Positions 36,325 through 46,420 are shown, counted from the stretch's first letter. The stretch is DNA of 60,478 nucleotides from Chitinimonas sp. BJB300 (GCF_002735695.1 NZ_PDZH01000008.1:1-60478), one strand, 5' to 3'. Notes: generated by a model not told the origin, from the letters alone. Translations and numbers: made by a program.

Positions 36325-36467
36325 CAACCTGTCTAAAGGCTCGCGAGCTAAGGCAAGACAAGGCGAAAACAGCCGAGGTAGCGGCGTTTACGCGTGGTAA
36401 ATGAGCATTCCGAGGGTGTTTTCAATGCCGTAAGGCCCACGCGCAGCAGACTTTAGACAGGTTCTTA
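36325..36467. repeat. Palindromic element family 1, copy C (inverted orientation)
   Basis: A copy of about 143 bp with ends AACCTGTCTAAAGGCTCGCG and CAGACTTTAGACAGGTTCTT, in reverse orientation to copies D, E and F. It lies between the convergent antiporter and GST genes, where a bidirectional terminator would be expected. Confidence 0.9.
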
Positions 36468-36518
36468 GGTTGGTGGAGCGATTGGCCTTCTCAGCCAAGC
36501 TGCCAGCTTGCAGGCTGA

Positions 36519-37175
36519 TTATTCCCCGGCATGCTCCGTTGCTGCCAATACCCAAGGTTCGGCCTCGGCTGTAGCATACCAATCGCGTACGGCAGGCTGG
36601 CTCAGGATATGGTCTACCCATGCTTGGGTATGTGCTGGAAGAGGAAAACTATAGGTGCGGCATCGTGTTGCCACCGGGGCGTACATGGCATCGAGGATGC
36701 TGAATTCGCCCATGAGAAAAGGTCCTTGATCGGCAAAGCGTGTCCGCAAGCCTTCGACAATGGCAATAAAGCGCGCCAGATCACGCTCCACTTCTGGTTG
36801 GCGTGGTTTCGCGGGCTTTATTTTGCGGACGTTCATGGGATGGTGGGTGCGCAGCGCTGAAAAGCCAGCATGCATTTCCGCGGCCAGGGCCCGTGCTTCG
36901 GCGCGGCGAGCCCGGTCCTCAGGCCACATCTTGTGCTGTGGATATTCTTCAGCCAAGTATTCGCAGATGGCAATGGACTCCCAGACGGTGATCGGTCCAT
37001 CGATAAGGCAGGGCACCTTGCCCGTCGGCGTATAACGCCCAATCTTTTCGGCGGTACCTGCCTCATAAAGCGGAATCACGATTTCTTCGAAAGCAATGCC
37101 GAATTGCTTGAGCAGAATCCAGGGACGTAGCGACCAGGAGGAGTAAGCTTTGTTGCCAATCACGAGTTGCAGCAT
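36519..37175 (-). CDS. Glutathione S-transferase family protein
   Basis: The 218-aa protein has an N-terminal thioredoxin-like GST domain (LVIGNKAYSSWSLRPWILLK, then GKVPCLIDGPITVWESIAI with the Ser that contacts glutathione). An all-helical C-terminal domain follows (FLMGEFSILDAMYAPVATR). The SSWSLRPW pattern is typical of one proteobacterial GST group. The substrate is unknown. It lies between two copies of the family-1 repeat. Confidence 0.9.
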   Translation of the reverse strand: MLQLVIGNKAYSSWSLRPWILLKQFGIAFEEIVIPLYEAGTAEKIGRYTPTGKVPCLIDGPITVWESIAICEYLAEEYPQHKMWPEDRARRAEARALAAEMHAGFSALRTHHPMNVRKIKPAKPRQPEVERDLARFIAIVEGLRTRFADQGPFLMGEFSILDAMYAPVATRCRTYSFPLPAHTQAWVDHILSQPAVRDWYATAEAEPWVLAATEHAGE

Positions 37176-37203
37176 AGGTGGGCGCCTTTTAGCTGAGTTG
37201 ATT

Positions 37204-37349
37204 AAGAACCTGTCTAAAGTCTGCTGTGCGTCAGCAATACGGCGTTGAAAACACCCTCGAAATGCTCATTTACCACTCGTAAACTCCGCTTCCTCGGCTG
37301 TTTCCGCCTTGTCTTGCCTTAGCTCGCGAGACTTTAGACAGGTTCTAAG
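37204..37349. repeat. Palindromic element family 1, copy D (best-preserved termini)
   Basis: A 146-bp element with terminal inverted repeats GAACCTGTCTAAAGTCT and AGACTTTAGACAGGTTC (17 bp, perfect). The interior GGAATGCTCATTTAC-type arm and GTAAACTCCGCTTCC can also pair, so the whole unit folds into one long imperfect hairpin. It has no ORF. Confidence 0.93.
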
Positions 37350-37409
37350 AGTAATCGATAGAAATTGGGCGTGCGTTATCTGTGCCGGGCAGCGCCAAAT
37401 GCGGTTTGG

Positions 37410-38363
37410 TTAAATGTGGCGATGTCGCTTACGCAGTGCGAGATAACGATCGCGAGCCCGGCCGTTGGCGAGAATCATCGGCGCAATGGCTTCCAGAGCG
37501 GTTGGTCGCCAGCCTAGCAAGGGGGCGAATCCTGCCGGGTCCACGCTATCGACTTTCAGCGAATTCAGGTTATCGCTGCTCAACGGCGGGTTGGGCAGGA
37601 TAGACAGGGCTGCGGCCTGTAATCGGCCTGCCCAATCAGGAATGGCGATGACTGGCCGAGGTGTGCCGGCAGTCTGGCCCACGTATTGCATAAGTTCCTG
37701 CAGGGTGTAGACGGTTGGCCCCACCAGGCTCAGGGACTGTTTGCGCAGGCTGTCGTCTTCCAGTGCGCGGACAAAAGCCCGGCTGACATCTTCAACCCAC
37801 ACTGGTTGCATACGGGCTGAAGCGCCAGCCAGTGGGATGAGCGGTGCCATTTTGACCAAGCTGGCGAATTTGCTGAGAAAGCATATGCCGGAGCCGAACA
37901 CGACGGCGGGACGGAATATTGTCCAGTCCAAGTCGCTATTGCGTACCTTGGCTTCGGCTTCACCTTTTGTTTGCAGATAATGCGACGGCCCCGTGGTATT
38001 TGCCCCCAGCGAACTCATATGCAGATAGCGCCGTACACCTGCTTGTTGCATGGCGGCCATGATCTTCTCCGTCAGTTCAACGTGGGCGCGGTGAAATTGC
38101 GCCCGGCTGCCGTGCAAGATGCCCACCAGATTGATGACCACTGCGTGTCCAACCATCAATTCGGCCAGTATTTTGGGATTGTGTACATCGGCATCAAGTA
38201 CGGTAACACCCGGTAAGGGGATCAGGTCCTCCCTGACCTTTTCACGATTCCGGCAGGGTAGGGTAACGGTATGACCACGCGCCGCCAATCGCTCAACCAA
38301 ACTGCAGCCGATGAAGCCAGTGCCACCAATGACCAGAATGCGGGTGTTGCTAGGTATAGGCAT
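37410..38363 (-). CDS. NDUFA9-like atypical SDR NAD(P)-binding protein
   Basis: The 317-aa protein begins with a Rossmann fold (ILVIGGTGFIGCSLVERLAA) and has blocks VVINLVGILHG, RYLHMSSLGA and GPSHYLQTKGEAE. It has YLQTK where classical SDRs have YxxxK. The family is related to the NDUFA9 subunit of complex I and to nucleotide-sugar epimerases; in bacteria it is usually free-standing with unknown substrate. Start at 38363 follows AAGGAA; the longer frame upstream runs into a family-2 repeat. Confidence 0.85.
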   Translation of the reverse strand: MPIPSNTRILVIGGTGFIGCSLVERLAARGHTVTLPCRNREKVREDLIPLPGVTVLDADVHNPKILAELMVGHAVVINLVGILHGSRAQFHRAHVELTEKIMAAMQQAGVRRYLHMSSLGANTTGPSHYLQTKGEAEAKVRNSDLDWTIFRPAVVFGSGICFLSKFASLVKMAPLIPLAGASARMQPVWVEDVSRAFVRALEDDSLRKQSLSLVGPTVYTLQELMQYVGQTAGTPRPVIAIPDWAGRLQAAALSILPNPPLSSDNLNSLKVDSVDPAGFAPLLGWRPTALEAIAPMILANGRARDRYLALRKRHRHI

Positions 38364-38420
38364 TGCATTTCCTTGGAACGGGGTGTTGTTGTGCAGGGTA
38401 GGGCTGTAAATATAATGAGC

Positions 38421-38460
38421 CCTGATCACGGCTGTGCAGTAAAACTCGTAAATAGGTTCT
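38421..38460. repeat. Family-2 element, half copy joined to family-1 copy E
   Basis: CCTGATCACGGCTGTGCAGT followed by AAAACTCGTAAATAGGTTCT is the reverse complement of the left end of the full family-2 copy at 2455. It meets family-1 copy E at GGTTCTAATAACC, the same kind of junction as at 2452-2466. Confidence 0.7.
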
Positions 38461-38463
38461 AAT

Positions 38464-38603
38464 AACCTGTCTAAAATCTGCTGCGCGTCGGCAATATGAT
38501 GTTGAAAACGTCCTCGGAATGCTCATTTACCACTTTTGAACGCCGCTTCTTCGGCTGTTTTCGCCCTATCTTGCCCTAGCTCGCGAGACTTTAGACAGGC
38601 TCA
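38464..38603. repeat. Palindromic element family 1, copy E (supplies the slt stop codon)
   Basis: A copy of about 140 bp runs from AACCTGTCTAAAATCTGCTG to AGACTTTAGACAGGCTCA. The slt stop codon TGA (minus strand, 38601-38603) is the outermost part of the element. Confidence 0.9.
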
Positions 38604-40541
38604 AGGTGTGTCATCCAGGGGGGCTTCTGTACCGCTACGGCCAGGCACGGTACCCAAGCGTTTCTTGAGTGAGGTTTCGCCTTGACCGAATGCTTGCGAA
38701 TAGTAGATGGCATTGGCCATGACCTTTTTCACGTAATCGCGTGTCTCGGCGAAGGGGATACTCTCGGCGTAGATTGCGCCTTCCATCGACCGGGACGATC
38801 GCCAGACCCTTGCTCGGCCCGGGCCTGCGTTGTAGGCCGCTGTCGCCAGTACGGGTTGGTCGCCCAGGCTTTCCAGCACGTGCTTTAGATAGTAGGTACC
38901 AAGTTGCACGTTGGTGCCAATCTCATTGACTGCGGCCGGGTTGTAATTGCGCATGCCGATTTTCTTGGCTACCCAGGTGGCTGTTGCCGGCATCAGCTGC
39001 ATCAGGCCTTGGGCGCCAACGCCAGATTTTGCCACGCTGATAAAACGACTTTCCTGGCGAATTAAACCGTAGATCCAGGCCTCATCCAGGTCGATCTGGC
39101 GGGCATAAACCTGAGTGACTTCACGATAGGGAGCCAGGAAACGCAGGCTGAAGTCATGTAGATCCTTTGTGCGCTCCGCCGAGTAGATTGCACGGTCGTA
39201 CCAACGGGTCTGGCGGGCGACTTCTGCGGCGGCTAGCAGTTGATTGTCGGTCAGCCCGCGCATGCCCCAGTTCCATTCACGGATTGCTTCAGTGCGCCAT
39301 TCCAGGTTATTGAGCGCCAGCGCGCGTTCGACAGAGGACAGTTGGCGAATCGCTTGCAGCTCGGCGGTACTGGGTTTGTAGGTTGCGCGGCTTGGCTCCA
39401 CCATAGGGCCGATTTCTTCACGGGCCAACAGGCCGTAGAAATGATGCTCACCGGCCAGTTCAGCGTAACGGCGATTTGCTTCTGGCACCTGGCCTGCCTG
39501 GGCGAAGGCACGTGCGCGCCAGTATCGCCAGGCGGCGTCTTTCTGCTTTTCGGCAGGCATGGCATCAATACCATTGGCTACCAGATTCCAATTGCCTGCC
39601 CGCAGTGCTGCACGTACAAACCAGTCGCGTGACTCATCATCCAGTTGTTGAAGGTTTAACCCACGTTGGTAGTATTCCAATGCTTCATCGCGTAGTTGGC
39701 GGGCAGCGTGATAGCCTAGTCGGCTCCATGCGTAGCGTCGGTCTGCTTCAGGTAGGTGACTGACTATCTTCTCCAGCAGATTTCTGCCATTGTCGGCGTC
39801 GGCCCGGCCTGCCCGGTTGATGGCGAAGAGCGCCGCTTCCCGGCCGCCACGGCTATTGAAGGCGAGGTTGTTGATCGCTTTGGCGGGGTTGTTTGCGACG
39901 GCTTGCAAGCGTTTACGGTCTATGCCGGCAGGATTGCCGATACGTGGTAGCAATTGGGCAGCAAAATCAGGATTATTGGCTTCCAGAACGAGACGAATGC
40001 GCTTCCACACGTCATCCTGTTGCAGACTGCCATTGGCAAACAATGCATCGAAGACAGGGGCGCAGGCTTCATTAAGGCCGCGCGCGCTGAACCAGAGCGG
40101 ACGACCATCACGGACTACTTCGCGCGTGTCATTGCGCTGCAATGCAAATTGCAGGCGATAGCAGTGTAATTCGCTGCCGGCCTCCCAGCTTGCGAGCTTG
40201 GGCCATTCCCTTTCAAACAAGGTCCATTGGCCACGCTTGCCTAAGCTTTTCAGCCATTCACCCCGTAGGCGCTCGGCAAGGTAACTGCCGGCATAGCGCT
40301 CCAGGAAGAAATTCAACTCCGATTCGGGCATCTGGTCGATCTGCGACGAGATGATCCAATACCGTGGGTACATTTCTAGCGCCGTGCCATCGGTACGTGC
40401 AGTGAGTTCGGCAACCTTGTCCAACTGGCCCAGCCGGGTGTAGTCGCGGGCTTTGAGCATATCGTCGATAAGGGCGGCACGGGGCGCCAGCGCCATCAGG
40501 CTGAGCAATAGTGGTGAAAGTAGGGTGAAAAGCGGTTTCAT
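38601..40541 (-). CDS. slt: Soluble lytic murein transglycosylase (Slt70-like)
   Basis: This periplasmic enzyme cleaves peptidoglycan to 1,6-anhydro products. The 646-aa protein has a signal peptide (MKPLFTLLSPLLLSLMALAP) and a long superhelical domain of repeated helices (about 30-450). The goose-lysozyme-like catalytic domain has Glu497 in GLIRQESRFISVA, then GAQGLMQLMPATA and TAAYNAGPGRARVWR. Length matches E. coli Slt. Its stop codon lies inside the terminus of repeat copy E. Confidence 0.94.
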   Translation of the reverse strand: MKPLFTLLSPLLLSLMALAPRAALIDDMLKARDYTRLGQLDKVAELTARTDGTALEMYPRYWIISSQIDQMPESELNFFLERYAGSYLAERLRGEWLKSLGKRGQWTLFEREWPKLASWEAGSELHCYRLQFALQRNDTREVVRDGRPLWFSARGLNEACAPVFDALFANGSLQQDDVWKRIRLVLEANNPDFAAQLLPRIGNPAGIDRKRLQAVANNPAKAINNLAFNSRGGREAALFAINRAGRADADNGRNLLEKIVSHLPEADRRYAWSRLGYHAARQLRDEALEYYQRGLNLQQLDDESRDWFVRAALRAGNWNLVANGIDAMPAEKQKDAAWRYWRARAFAQAGQVPEANRRYAELAGEHHFYGLLAREEIGPMVEPSRATYKPSTAELQAIRQLSSVERALALNNLEWRTEAIREWNWGMRGLTDNQLLAAAEVARQTRWYDRAIYSAERTKDLHDFSLRFLAPYREVTQVYARQIDLDEAWIYGLIRQESRFISVAKSGVGAQGLMQLMPATATWVAKKIGMRNYNPAAVNEIGTNVQLGTYYLKHVLESLGDQPVLATAAYNAGPGRARVWRSSRSMEGAIYAESIPFAETRDYVKKVMANAIYYSQAFGQGETSLKKRLGTVPGRSGTEAPLDDTP

Positions 40542-40780
40542 AAGTTGGGAATGGCTTGCCTGATACGGTTTCCAGCGAGCTTAGCACACGGTGTTCCCTG
40601 CTTTTACGCATAAACAGCGGCTTATATGAAATCTGTTCAGGCGACTTGGCAAAGCCTAGGTGGTACAGCTGCGCTTTGACTTTTCGGGCGCAGTAAAATT
40701 AAAGCTAGCAGAGCCCAGCCCTACTGCAACAACTTGCCTCTGAACAACCGGAAGAATCATGTCAACGGAGCTTAAACATC

Positions 40781-41143
40781 ATGCCGGAAATGCCTGAAAC
40801 GAAATTGATATTGCAAGGAGGTGGGATGGGGGAGCCACTTCAATTCACTACTCCTAGTAGTGGGTTATTGATCGACGTGGTGCGTGAATTGGCCGGCGAT
40901 GGGCAATTACCGCTGTATTGGCGTTGCGGCCAGGGTACTTGTGGTGCTTGTCTGGTTTATTTGCAGCATGCAGACCAGCCGGGTGAACTGGTAATGGGCG
41001 GCAAGGAGAGGAATGTCTTGGTGCGCATGCGCTTGCTTAATGAAGCGCAGCGGGTTGCGGCGTATTTGCCCGACACGCCGGCACTGCCCCGCCTTGCTTG
41101 CCATGTCCATCTACTCCCCGGCGAATTACAAGTGCACTGGTAG
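40781..41143 (+). CDS. [2Fe-2S] ferredoxin-like protein
   Basis: The 120-aa protein has a plant-type ferredoxin cluster motif RCGQGTCGACLVYL (Cys-x4-Cys-x2-Cys) and the fourth Cys in LPRLACHVHL. Inserts of Leu/Arg-rich sequence before the last Cys and the short C-terminus are like free-standing 2Fe-2S domains. The redox partner is unknown; no reductase is adjacent. The start could be either Met of MPEMPE. Confidence 0.88.
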   Translation: MPEMPETKLILQGGGMGEPLQFTTPSSGLLIDVVRELAGDGQLPLYWRCGQGTCGACLVYLQHADQPGELVMGGKERNVLVRMRLLNEAQRVAAYLPDTPALPRLACHVHLLPGELQVHW

Positions 41144-41831
41144 TGTCTTTTGCTTGGCGCACAGGCATCGTCCAGCAGATGGTGCAAAGCCGGAGATGAA
41201 ACAAATGGGACGCTTCATGCTGGATGTTATATCCATATTCTAGTGTGTATATGAAGCCTTTGGGTCTGTGTTGATGTAAAAAAATAATTAAAACAAAGAC
41301 TTGTATGATGTCGGCTTTAAATGTTGTTATTGCGCACGTCTTAATGTTGTAACTAAGTTACAGTCGAATAACAATATATTGTGACTGCTTCTGAATACGC
41401 ATACATTGATCTTACATACAGATCGGCGCTAGACCGGTCTTCCCGGCAGCGTGATTGCTCATCACAATGCGGGATGATCCCTCGACATATTGCTGCTTTA
41501 AGTCGTCGTACCTTTTTGTACGACAAACCGATTTTGTCTTGACCGCCAAGAGCTGGTGCTCTGGCGTCTGTCGGAGGGTTGCGCATGTATTCGTCGTATT
41601 TATCCGCTTTACCAGATACCTCGACTCATAGAGGTATTCACTACCACTCGCATAGCAGTTTTTCGGTTTCTTTTCCGCCCAGTTAATTGGCGCCGGCTGG
41701 TTTATACCAGTCTCTCCGACACCCCCTCCAGGCTCTCCTGTTGTAGTCCATTCGTGGACTGCTGCGGGTGGATCACATCCAGCGCCGGCAGAGCCCCGGT
41801 GCGAAGCAACAATATAAAATGGAGCAATGTG
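41144..41831 (+). promoter_or_regulatory. Long leader of the subtilase gene with stem-loops
   Basis: No gene is apparent. The left half is AT-rich (ATAATTAAAAC) and may hold the promoter. The right half is GC-richer and structured: GTCGTAC/GTACGAC at 41505-41524 and AGTCCA-TTCG-TGGACT at 41745-41760, the latter a UUCG tetraloop hairpin. An in-frame extension upstream of the subtilase start has no signal peptide and is not counted as coding. Confidence 0.4.
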
Positions 41832-43652
41832 ATGAAATACTGCAATCAGTGGGCACCGCTTTTTCTTCGTAGCCGCTTGGCGATTGCGCTGGGAATGGCA
41901 CTGAGTACGGCATTCGCTGCACAGGATGTTGCCGTGAATGGCAAGCCTATCAATACCGATCGAATCATTGTTAAGTACCGTGCCGATGCGATCAGTTCCA
42001 GTGTCCTGGCCAGCCCAAATTCTGCAACTGCAGTTGCCACCTTGCAATCTGAAAGGCAAGGTCGCATGCAAGCTGCAGGCAGCCAGCTTGGTGTATCGGT
42101 AAAGTTTGTGCGTGGGACGGGGCTGGGTGCCCAGGTTTGGAAGTTGGACCGCGCACGGCCGCTGACTGAAGTTGCCGCCATGGCCAGCAGGATCGCCAAG
42201 AGCGACCCTACCGTTGAATACGCAGAGCCGGATCGCTTGTTACATCATATGGCTGCAGCGCCCAATGACAGTCACTGGTTCGAGCAGTGGGATCTGCAAA
42301 ATACATCAGTAGGCATCAATGTGCTGGGGGCTTGGGATCACTCTACTGGCACCGGGGTAAACGTGGCGGTTATCGATACAGGCTACCGGCCGCATGCAGA
42401 CTTGGCCGCCAATGTGGTCGGTGGTTACGACATGGTGAATGATGTAGTGATGTCCAACGATGGTGACGGCCGCGATGCAGATGCTAGCGATCCGGGTGAT
42501 GCGACCAATGAGGGTGAGTGTGGTGTTGGCGAACCTGCTACTCACTCCAGTTGGCATGGTACCCATGTAGCCGGCACCATTGCTGCCATCGCAAACAATG
42601 GTATTGGCGTGGCGGGGATTGCCCCTGGGGCCAAGATTGTGCCGATGCGAGTTCTGGGCAGGTGCGGCGGTTACACTGCTGATATTGCTGATGCCATGAT
42701 CTGGGCATCGGGTGGCGAGGTAACGGGTTTACCACACAATACCCATCCAGCCCGTGTGTTAAACCTATCACTTGGTGGTGGTGGCGCATGTGATGTCACC
42801 AGCCAGAACGCGATAGATGCAGCACGTGCCAATGGTGCCGTGGTAGTAGTGGCGGCGGGTAATGAGACGCGCGATGTAAGCCGTTCCAGCCCGGCTAACT
42901 GTTCAGGTGTGATTGCGGTTGCTGCCTATGGCAAGACGGGTACCCGCGCTTATTACTCCAACTTCGGCAATCTGGTCGATATTTCAGGACCAGGGGGCGA
43001 CCAAAGTACGGGCGATAGTGATGGCACGCTTTCGATATTGAATAATGGATTGTCTGCGCCGGGTGCAGACAGCTATGCCTACTATCAGGGCACATCAATG
43101 GCGGCTCCGCACGTCTCAGCAGTTGCGGCATTGATGATATCCGCCAAGCCTTCACTTACGCCGGACGAAGTGGAAAGCTTGCTAAAGTCGTCTGCCAAGC
43201 CTTTTGTGGCGAGCTGTCGTGGTTGTGGTGCTGGTATGCTCGATGCGTATGCAGCAGTACAAGCAGCCATTGGCGGTACCAGGCCGCCAGCAGGCAGTAA
43301 TGAAGTCGAGCCAAACAACTCGATGGAAACGGCCAATGAAGTACTTGCGCCAGCGACCATGAGTGGCACTATTGCGCTCGCTTTGGATAAGGACTACTTC
43401 AAGGTGACGGTGCCGGCTCGTCATACCCTGGTTGGAAAACTGACCAGCCCCAAAAAGGCCGACTATGATCTTTACCTGTACGACGCGGAAGGCAACCAAG
43501 TGGCAAAGAGTATCTTGGGCGAGGGTCGGGTCGATGTCGCTTCCGTCAAGAATTATACGTCTACCAGTGCCGTCTATTACGCTCGCGTAGTTTATGAGTC
43601 GGGCCTTACCGGCAGTACCAATGGTATGTACACACTCAACCTCTCTTGGTAA
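41832..43652 (+). CDS. Secreted subtilisin-like serine protease (S8) with PPC domain
   Basis: The 606-aa exported protease has a signal sequence (LRSRLAIALGMALSTAFAAQ), an inhibitor-like propeptide (TDRIIVKYRADAI) and an S8 catalytic domain. Asp is in VAVIDTGYRPH, His in HGTHVAGTIAA and Ser in GTSMAAPHVSA. A C-terminal pre-peptidase (PPC) domain follows (NEVEPNNSMETANEVLAPAT, then DKDYFKVTVPA). It is probably released by type II secretion. The ATG at 41832 has GGAG eight bases before it; a much longer open frame begins at 41556. Confidence 0.95.
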   Translation: MKYCNQWAPLFLRSRLAIALGMALSTAFAAQDVAVNGKPINTDRIIVKYRADAISSSVLASPNSATAVATLQSERQGRMQAAGSQLGVSVKFVRGTGLGAQVWKLDRARPLTEVAAMASRIAKSDPTVEYAEPDRLLHHMAAAPNDSHWFEQWDLQNTSVGINVLGAWDHSTGTGVNVAVIDTGYRPHADLAANVVGGYDMVNDVVMSNDGDGRDADASDPGDATNEGECGVGEPATHSSWHGTHVAGTIAAIANNGIGVAGIAPGAKIVPMRVLGRCGGYTADIADAMIWASGGEVTGLPHNTHPARVLNLSLGGGGACDVTSQNAIDAARANGAVVVVAAGNETRDVSRSSPANCSGVIAVAAYGKTGTRAYYSNFGNLVDISGPGGDQSTGDSDGTLSILNNGLSAPGADSYAYYQGTSMAAPHVSAVAALMISAKPSLTPDEVESLLKSSAKPFVASCRGCGAGMLDAYAAVQAAIGGTRPPAGSNEVEPNNSMETANEVLAPATMSGTIALALDKDYFKVTVPARHTLVGKLTSPKKADYDLYLYDAEGNQVAKSILGEGRVDVASVKNYTSTSAVYYARVVYESGLTGSTNGMYTLNLSW

Positions 43653-43678
43653 GACTGTAAGTTTGATGTAAATACAAC

Positions 43679-43706
43679 AAAGGCCGATGCATTTGCATCG
43701 GTCTTT
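43679..43706 (+). terminator. Intrinsic terminator after the subtilase gene
   Basis: AAAGGCCGATGCA and TGCATCGGTCTTT pair with one G-T wobble and a 2-base loop, 26 bases past the stop, with U-rich 3' side. Confidence 0.85.
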
Positions 43707-44551
43707 CTGTATCTAGGTGGGTTAATAGTGCTTGAGGTGCTCATTGTTAGGGATTTGTGTGGTGCTTGGTGTTACAGCGGCGCGATGGGATGTTCAAAAG
43801 AAATCATCCTTATAGATCAAGCGCATGCTAGGTAAGGATTGGGTATTTGCGCACACACTAAGATTGATTGTGTAGCCTTTTCATGGATATATACGTCAGC
43901 AGACCGGATTCCACCATTTTGTAAATTAGATATTTACTGTGTTGTAACGTTAATATGTCCCAGCCTAGAGTAAATGCACAGCCAGAAGCACCCTGCTTGC
44001 TTGATTAATAAGTCGCTTTTATTACAGCTCGGACTTTCCCTAGCAAGGCTAAGCCAATCTATCGGTGTGGTATTGATACCAAATATTTGAATTCAGTATT
44101 TTTATAAATTAGTAAAATCTGATTTTTAGCTGAATGCTAAAGCTAACTACCACCGATTAAAGTGCTCGTTGACCTTGCGTTGCTTATGATTGGATGTGCC
44201 AATCTTTTCTGAATAGGTATCCAGATTTGAAACACAGACGAAGAATATTTTCTTTGTGTGTCGGTTTGTTGAAATCAGGAGGCTTTTTAAGCCGTATTTG
44301 AAGTCTTTAGCTAACCATCGTTGCGAGGTTTCACTGTAAGGCAATAAAGCTGAGAGCAGGGGCTTGCAAGCCCAAAAGGTGATATTGGCCACTTGGTGGT
44401 CAAGGGATTTTTTTGTTTTCTAATAAATGCACTTTATTAGCGTTTGTTTTCACTGTTGCAGTACGCTTTGTTTTGACCTTTGAGATTGTTGCCTACATAA
44501 AGTCGTGAACAGGTTCGAAGACCTACCCTTAGTAACCCACTAAAGAATTTA
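43707..44551. other. AT-rich 845-base gene-free region
   Basis: An 81-codon frame on the minus strand (44147-44392) needs a GTG start without ribosome site and matches nothing I know, so it is not called. Visible structure is limited to a palindrome TGGTAT-TG-ATACCA at 44068-44081 and a lone family-2 end at 44503-44520 (TCGTGAACAGGTTCGAAG). It probably holds the promoter of the next gene. Confidence 0.5.
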
Positions 44552-46399
44552 ATGATGCAAAAAACCGTTCTAGCTTTCGTAATCAGCGCGCTCATACCCT
44601 CTGTTCAAGCAGCTCAGTTGGGGGATGATCCTGCGACCTTGATCGAAAAAAATAATGTGTACTACCGTATCGAAGCCGATGGCAGTTATCTAGCCAGCAA
44701 TGAAGTGCAACTGCTGCTACGTGAAGAACGCGCCCTTCAGCAAGAAGGCCAGCAATACATCTATCTGAACAAACAGCTTGATCAGTTGGTTTCGCTGGAA
44801 GCCTACACGCTCAAAGCGGATGGCAGGAAGGTGCCCGTCACGCCGGAGCAAATCAAGACACAGGCTGATCCGGTGTCCAGCAATGCACCTATGTTCAATG
44901 ATGGTGAGTACAAGGTGATTGTCTTCCCCGACCTCGCGGTAGGAGATCGCGCTTATTTCAAGTACTCACGCAAGCGCCAGCCGGTCTTTCCGGGTTATTT
45001 CACCAGTACCACGCTACCTGAATTTAATCCCCATAAGGAATCCACAGCGATATTTGACGTGCCCGATAGCCTTGCGTTGAAGGTGGAGGCGCACGGTTAT
45101 GTGGCGGTTCCCGCCCTGGCTGCCAAGGGGCGCAAAGTCTATGAGTGGCGCTATGGGTTGAAGCCTAAGGATCGTATCGAAGCGGGTTCTGTTGCCTATA
45201 TCGATTATGGCGATCGTTTGCAGGTCAGCACCTTCAAGGACTATGCCGAATTGGCAAAGGCCTATGAGCAAGGTGTCGCCGAGAAAGCCAAGCCGACACC
45301 TAAACTTACCGCGTTGGCAAAGGAGTTGACCCAAGGCGTATCGGATGCGCGTAGTAAAGCCATGATTTTGTCGGACTGGGTACGCCAAAACATTCGCTAT
45401 GTGGCGATTTACCTGGGCCGTGGGGGGGTGGTTCCTCATGCGGCAGAAGATGTGCTGAGTAATCGTTATGGTGACTGCAAAGACCATACGACTCTGCTGG
45501 AAGCTCTGTTGGCAGCAGTGGATATCGACAGCACCACAGCATTGATCAATAACAACAATAGCTATCGACTGCCCGAGGTGCCGGTTGTAGGTGCATTCAA
45601 TCATGCGATTACCTACATCCCCTCGTTGGATCTTTATACCGATTCAACCGCTGCGGCACTGGGCGCTGGTTTTCTTGGGCCGGGTGAGCGAGGCAAATCT
45701 GTGCTGTTGACAAAAAGTGGCCATTTGGCAAGAACGCCTGCTCTGCAAAAAAGTGAAGCGCAGTCACAGATGCAATTCGTTCTTCAGGAAAGTGGTGCGG
45801 CCCAACTGATGGGCACGCAAAAGTTACTGGGCTGGGGGGCGGAGTTGAATCGTTATGTATTCCGTAATATGCCGGAAACTGAACAAGCCAATATGGTTAA
45901 GAATCTATTGCTGCGCAGTGGCTTGAAAGGGGAGGGGACCTTGGTTCTGGATGCAGATCGTACCCAACGTGACCAGCAGGGATTAACGTTTAAAGCACAA
46001 ATTGAAAGCTATGCTGCATTTCCTGGTCCTGTAGGTATGCCCACACTAAGCAGCTTATCCGGCGGTGTGGCTGATGCAATCACCAGTTATTTGCCGGAAC
46101 CTGTCCGAACCCAACCATTCCCCTGCTCTTCTGGTAAAGCAACCGAGGAAGCCAGCTATGTATTGCCGAATAATGTGAAAGTCGTGTCCATGCCCAAGCC
46201 GGTTAAATTGGAGGACCGTTACTTCCTATATAACGCCAGTTACAAATTGGAAGGGCAGAAAGTATCGGTAAAGCGTGAGCTAGAGGTGAAGTCTATCGGG
46301 CAGGTGGTGTGTATGCCGGCTGATTTCGAGGCAATGCTGCCTTCGTTAAAGACCATGCTGCGTGATGCCAAAAGCCAGATTATTGTCGAAGGAATATGA
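44552..46399 (+). CDS. Exported DUF3857 / transglutaminase-core protein
   Basis: The 615-aa protein has a signal peptide (MMQKTVLAFVISALIPSVQA), a DUF3857 domain (about 50-220; KVIVFPDLAVGDRAYFKYSR) and a transglutaminase-like core. The catalytic set appears intact: Cys in NRYGDCKDHTTLL, His in AFNHAITYI and Asp in LYTDST. Family members are periplasmic or surface proteins of unknown substrate, perhaps acting on peptides. Either of the two first Met could be used. Confidence 0.88.
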   Translation: MMQKTVLAFVISALIPSVQAAQLGDDPATLIEKNNVYYRIEADGSYLASNEVQLLLREERALQQEGQQYIYLNKQLDQLVSLEAYTLKADGRKVPVTPEQIKTQADPVSSNAPMFNDGEYKVIVFPDLAVGDRAYFKYSRKRQPVFPGYFTSTTLPEFNPHKESTAIFDVPDSLALKVEAHGYVAVPALAAKGRKVYEWRYGLKPKDRIEAGSVAYIDYGDRLQVSTFKDYAELAKAYEQGVAEKAKPTPKLTALAKELTQGVSDARSKAMILSDWVRQNIRYVAIYLGRGGVVPHAAEDVLSNRYGDCKDHTTLLEALLAAVDIDSTTALINNNNSYRLPEVPVVGAFNHAITYIPSLDLYTDSTAAALGAGFLGPGERGKSVLLTKSGHLARTPALQKSEAQSQMQFVLQESGAAQLMGTQKLLGWGAELNRYVFRNMPETEQANMVKNLLLRSGLKGEGTLVLDADRTQRDQQGLTFKAQIESYAAFPGPVGMPTLSSLSGGVADAITSYLPEPVRTQPFPCSSGKATEEASYVLPNNVKVVSMPKPVKLEDRYFLYNASYKLEGQKVSVKRELEVKSIGQVVCMPADFEAMLPSLKTMLRDAKSQIIVEGI

Positions 46400-46420
46400 G
46401 TCCGACTAATTCAACATGCT

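Noticed and set aside
41556-41831. Long N-terminal extension of the subtilase
   Set aside because: The extension lacks a signal sequence at its start, while the ATG at 41832 has a ribosome site and begins an exported protein.
44147-44392. 81-codon minus-strand frame in the AT-rich gap
   Set aside because: GTG start without ribosome site, no recognisable domain, isolated in non-coding sequence.
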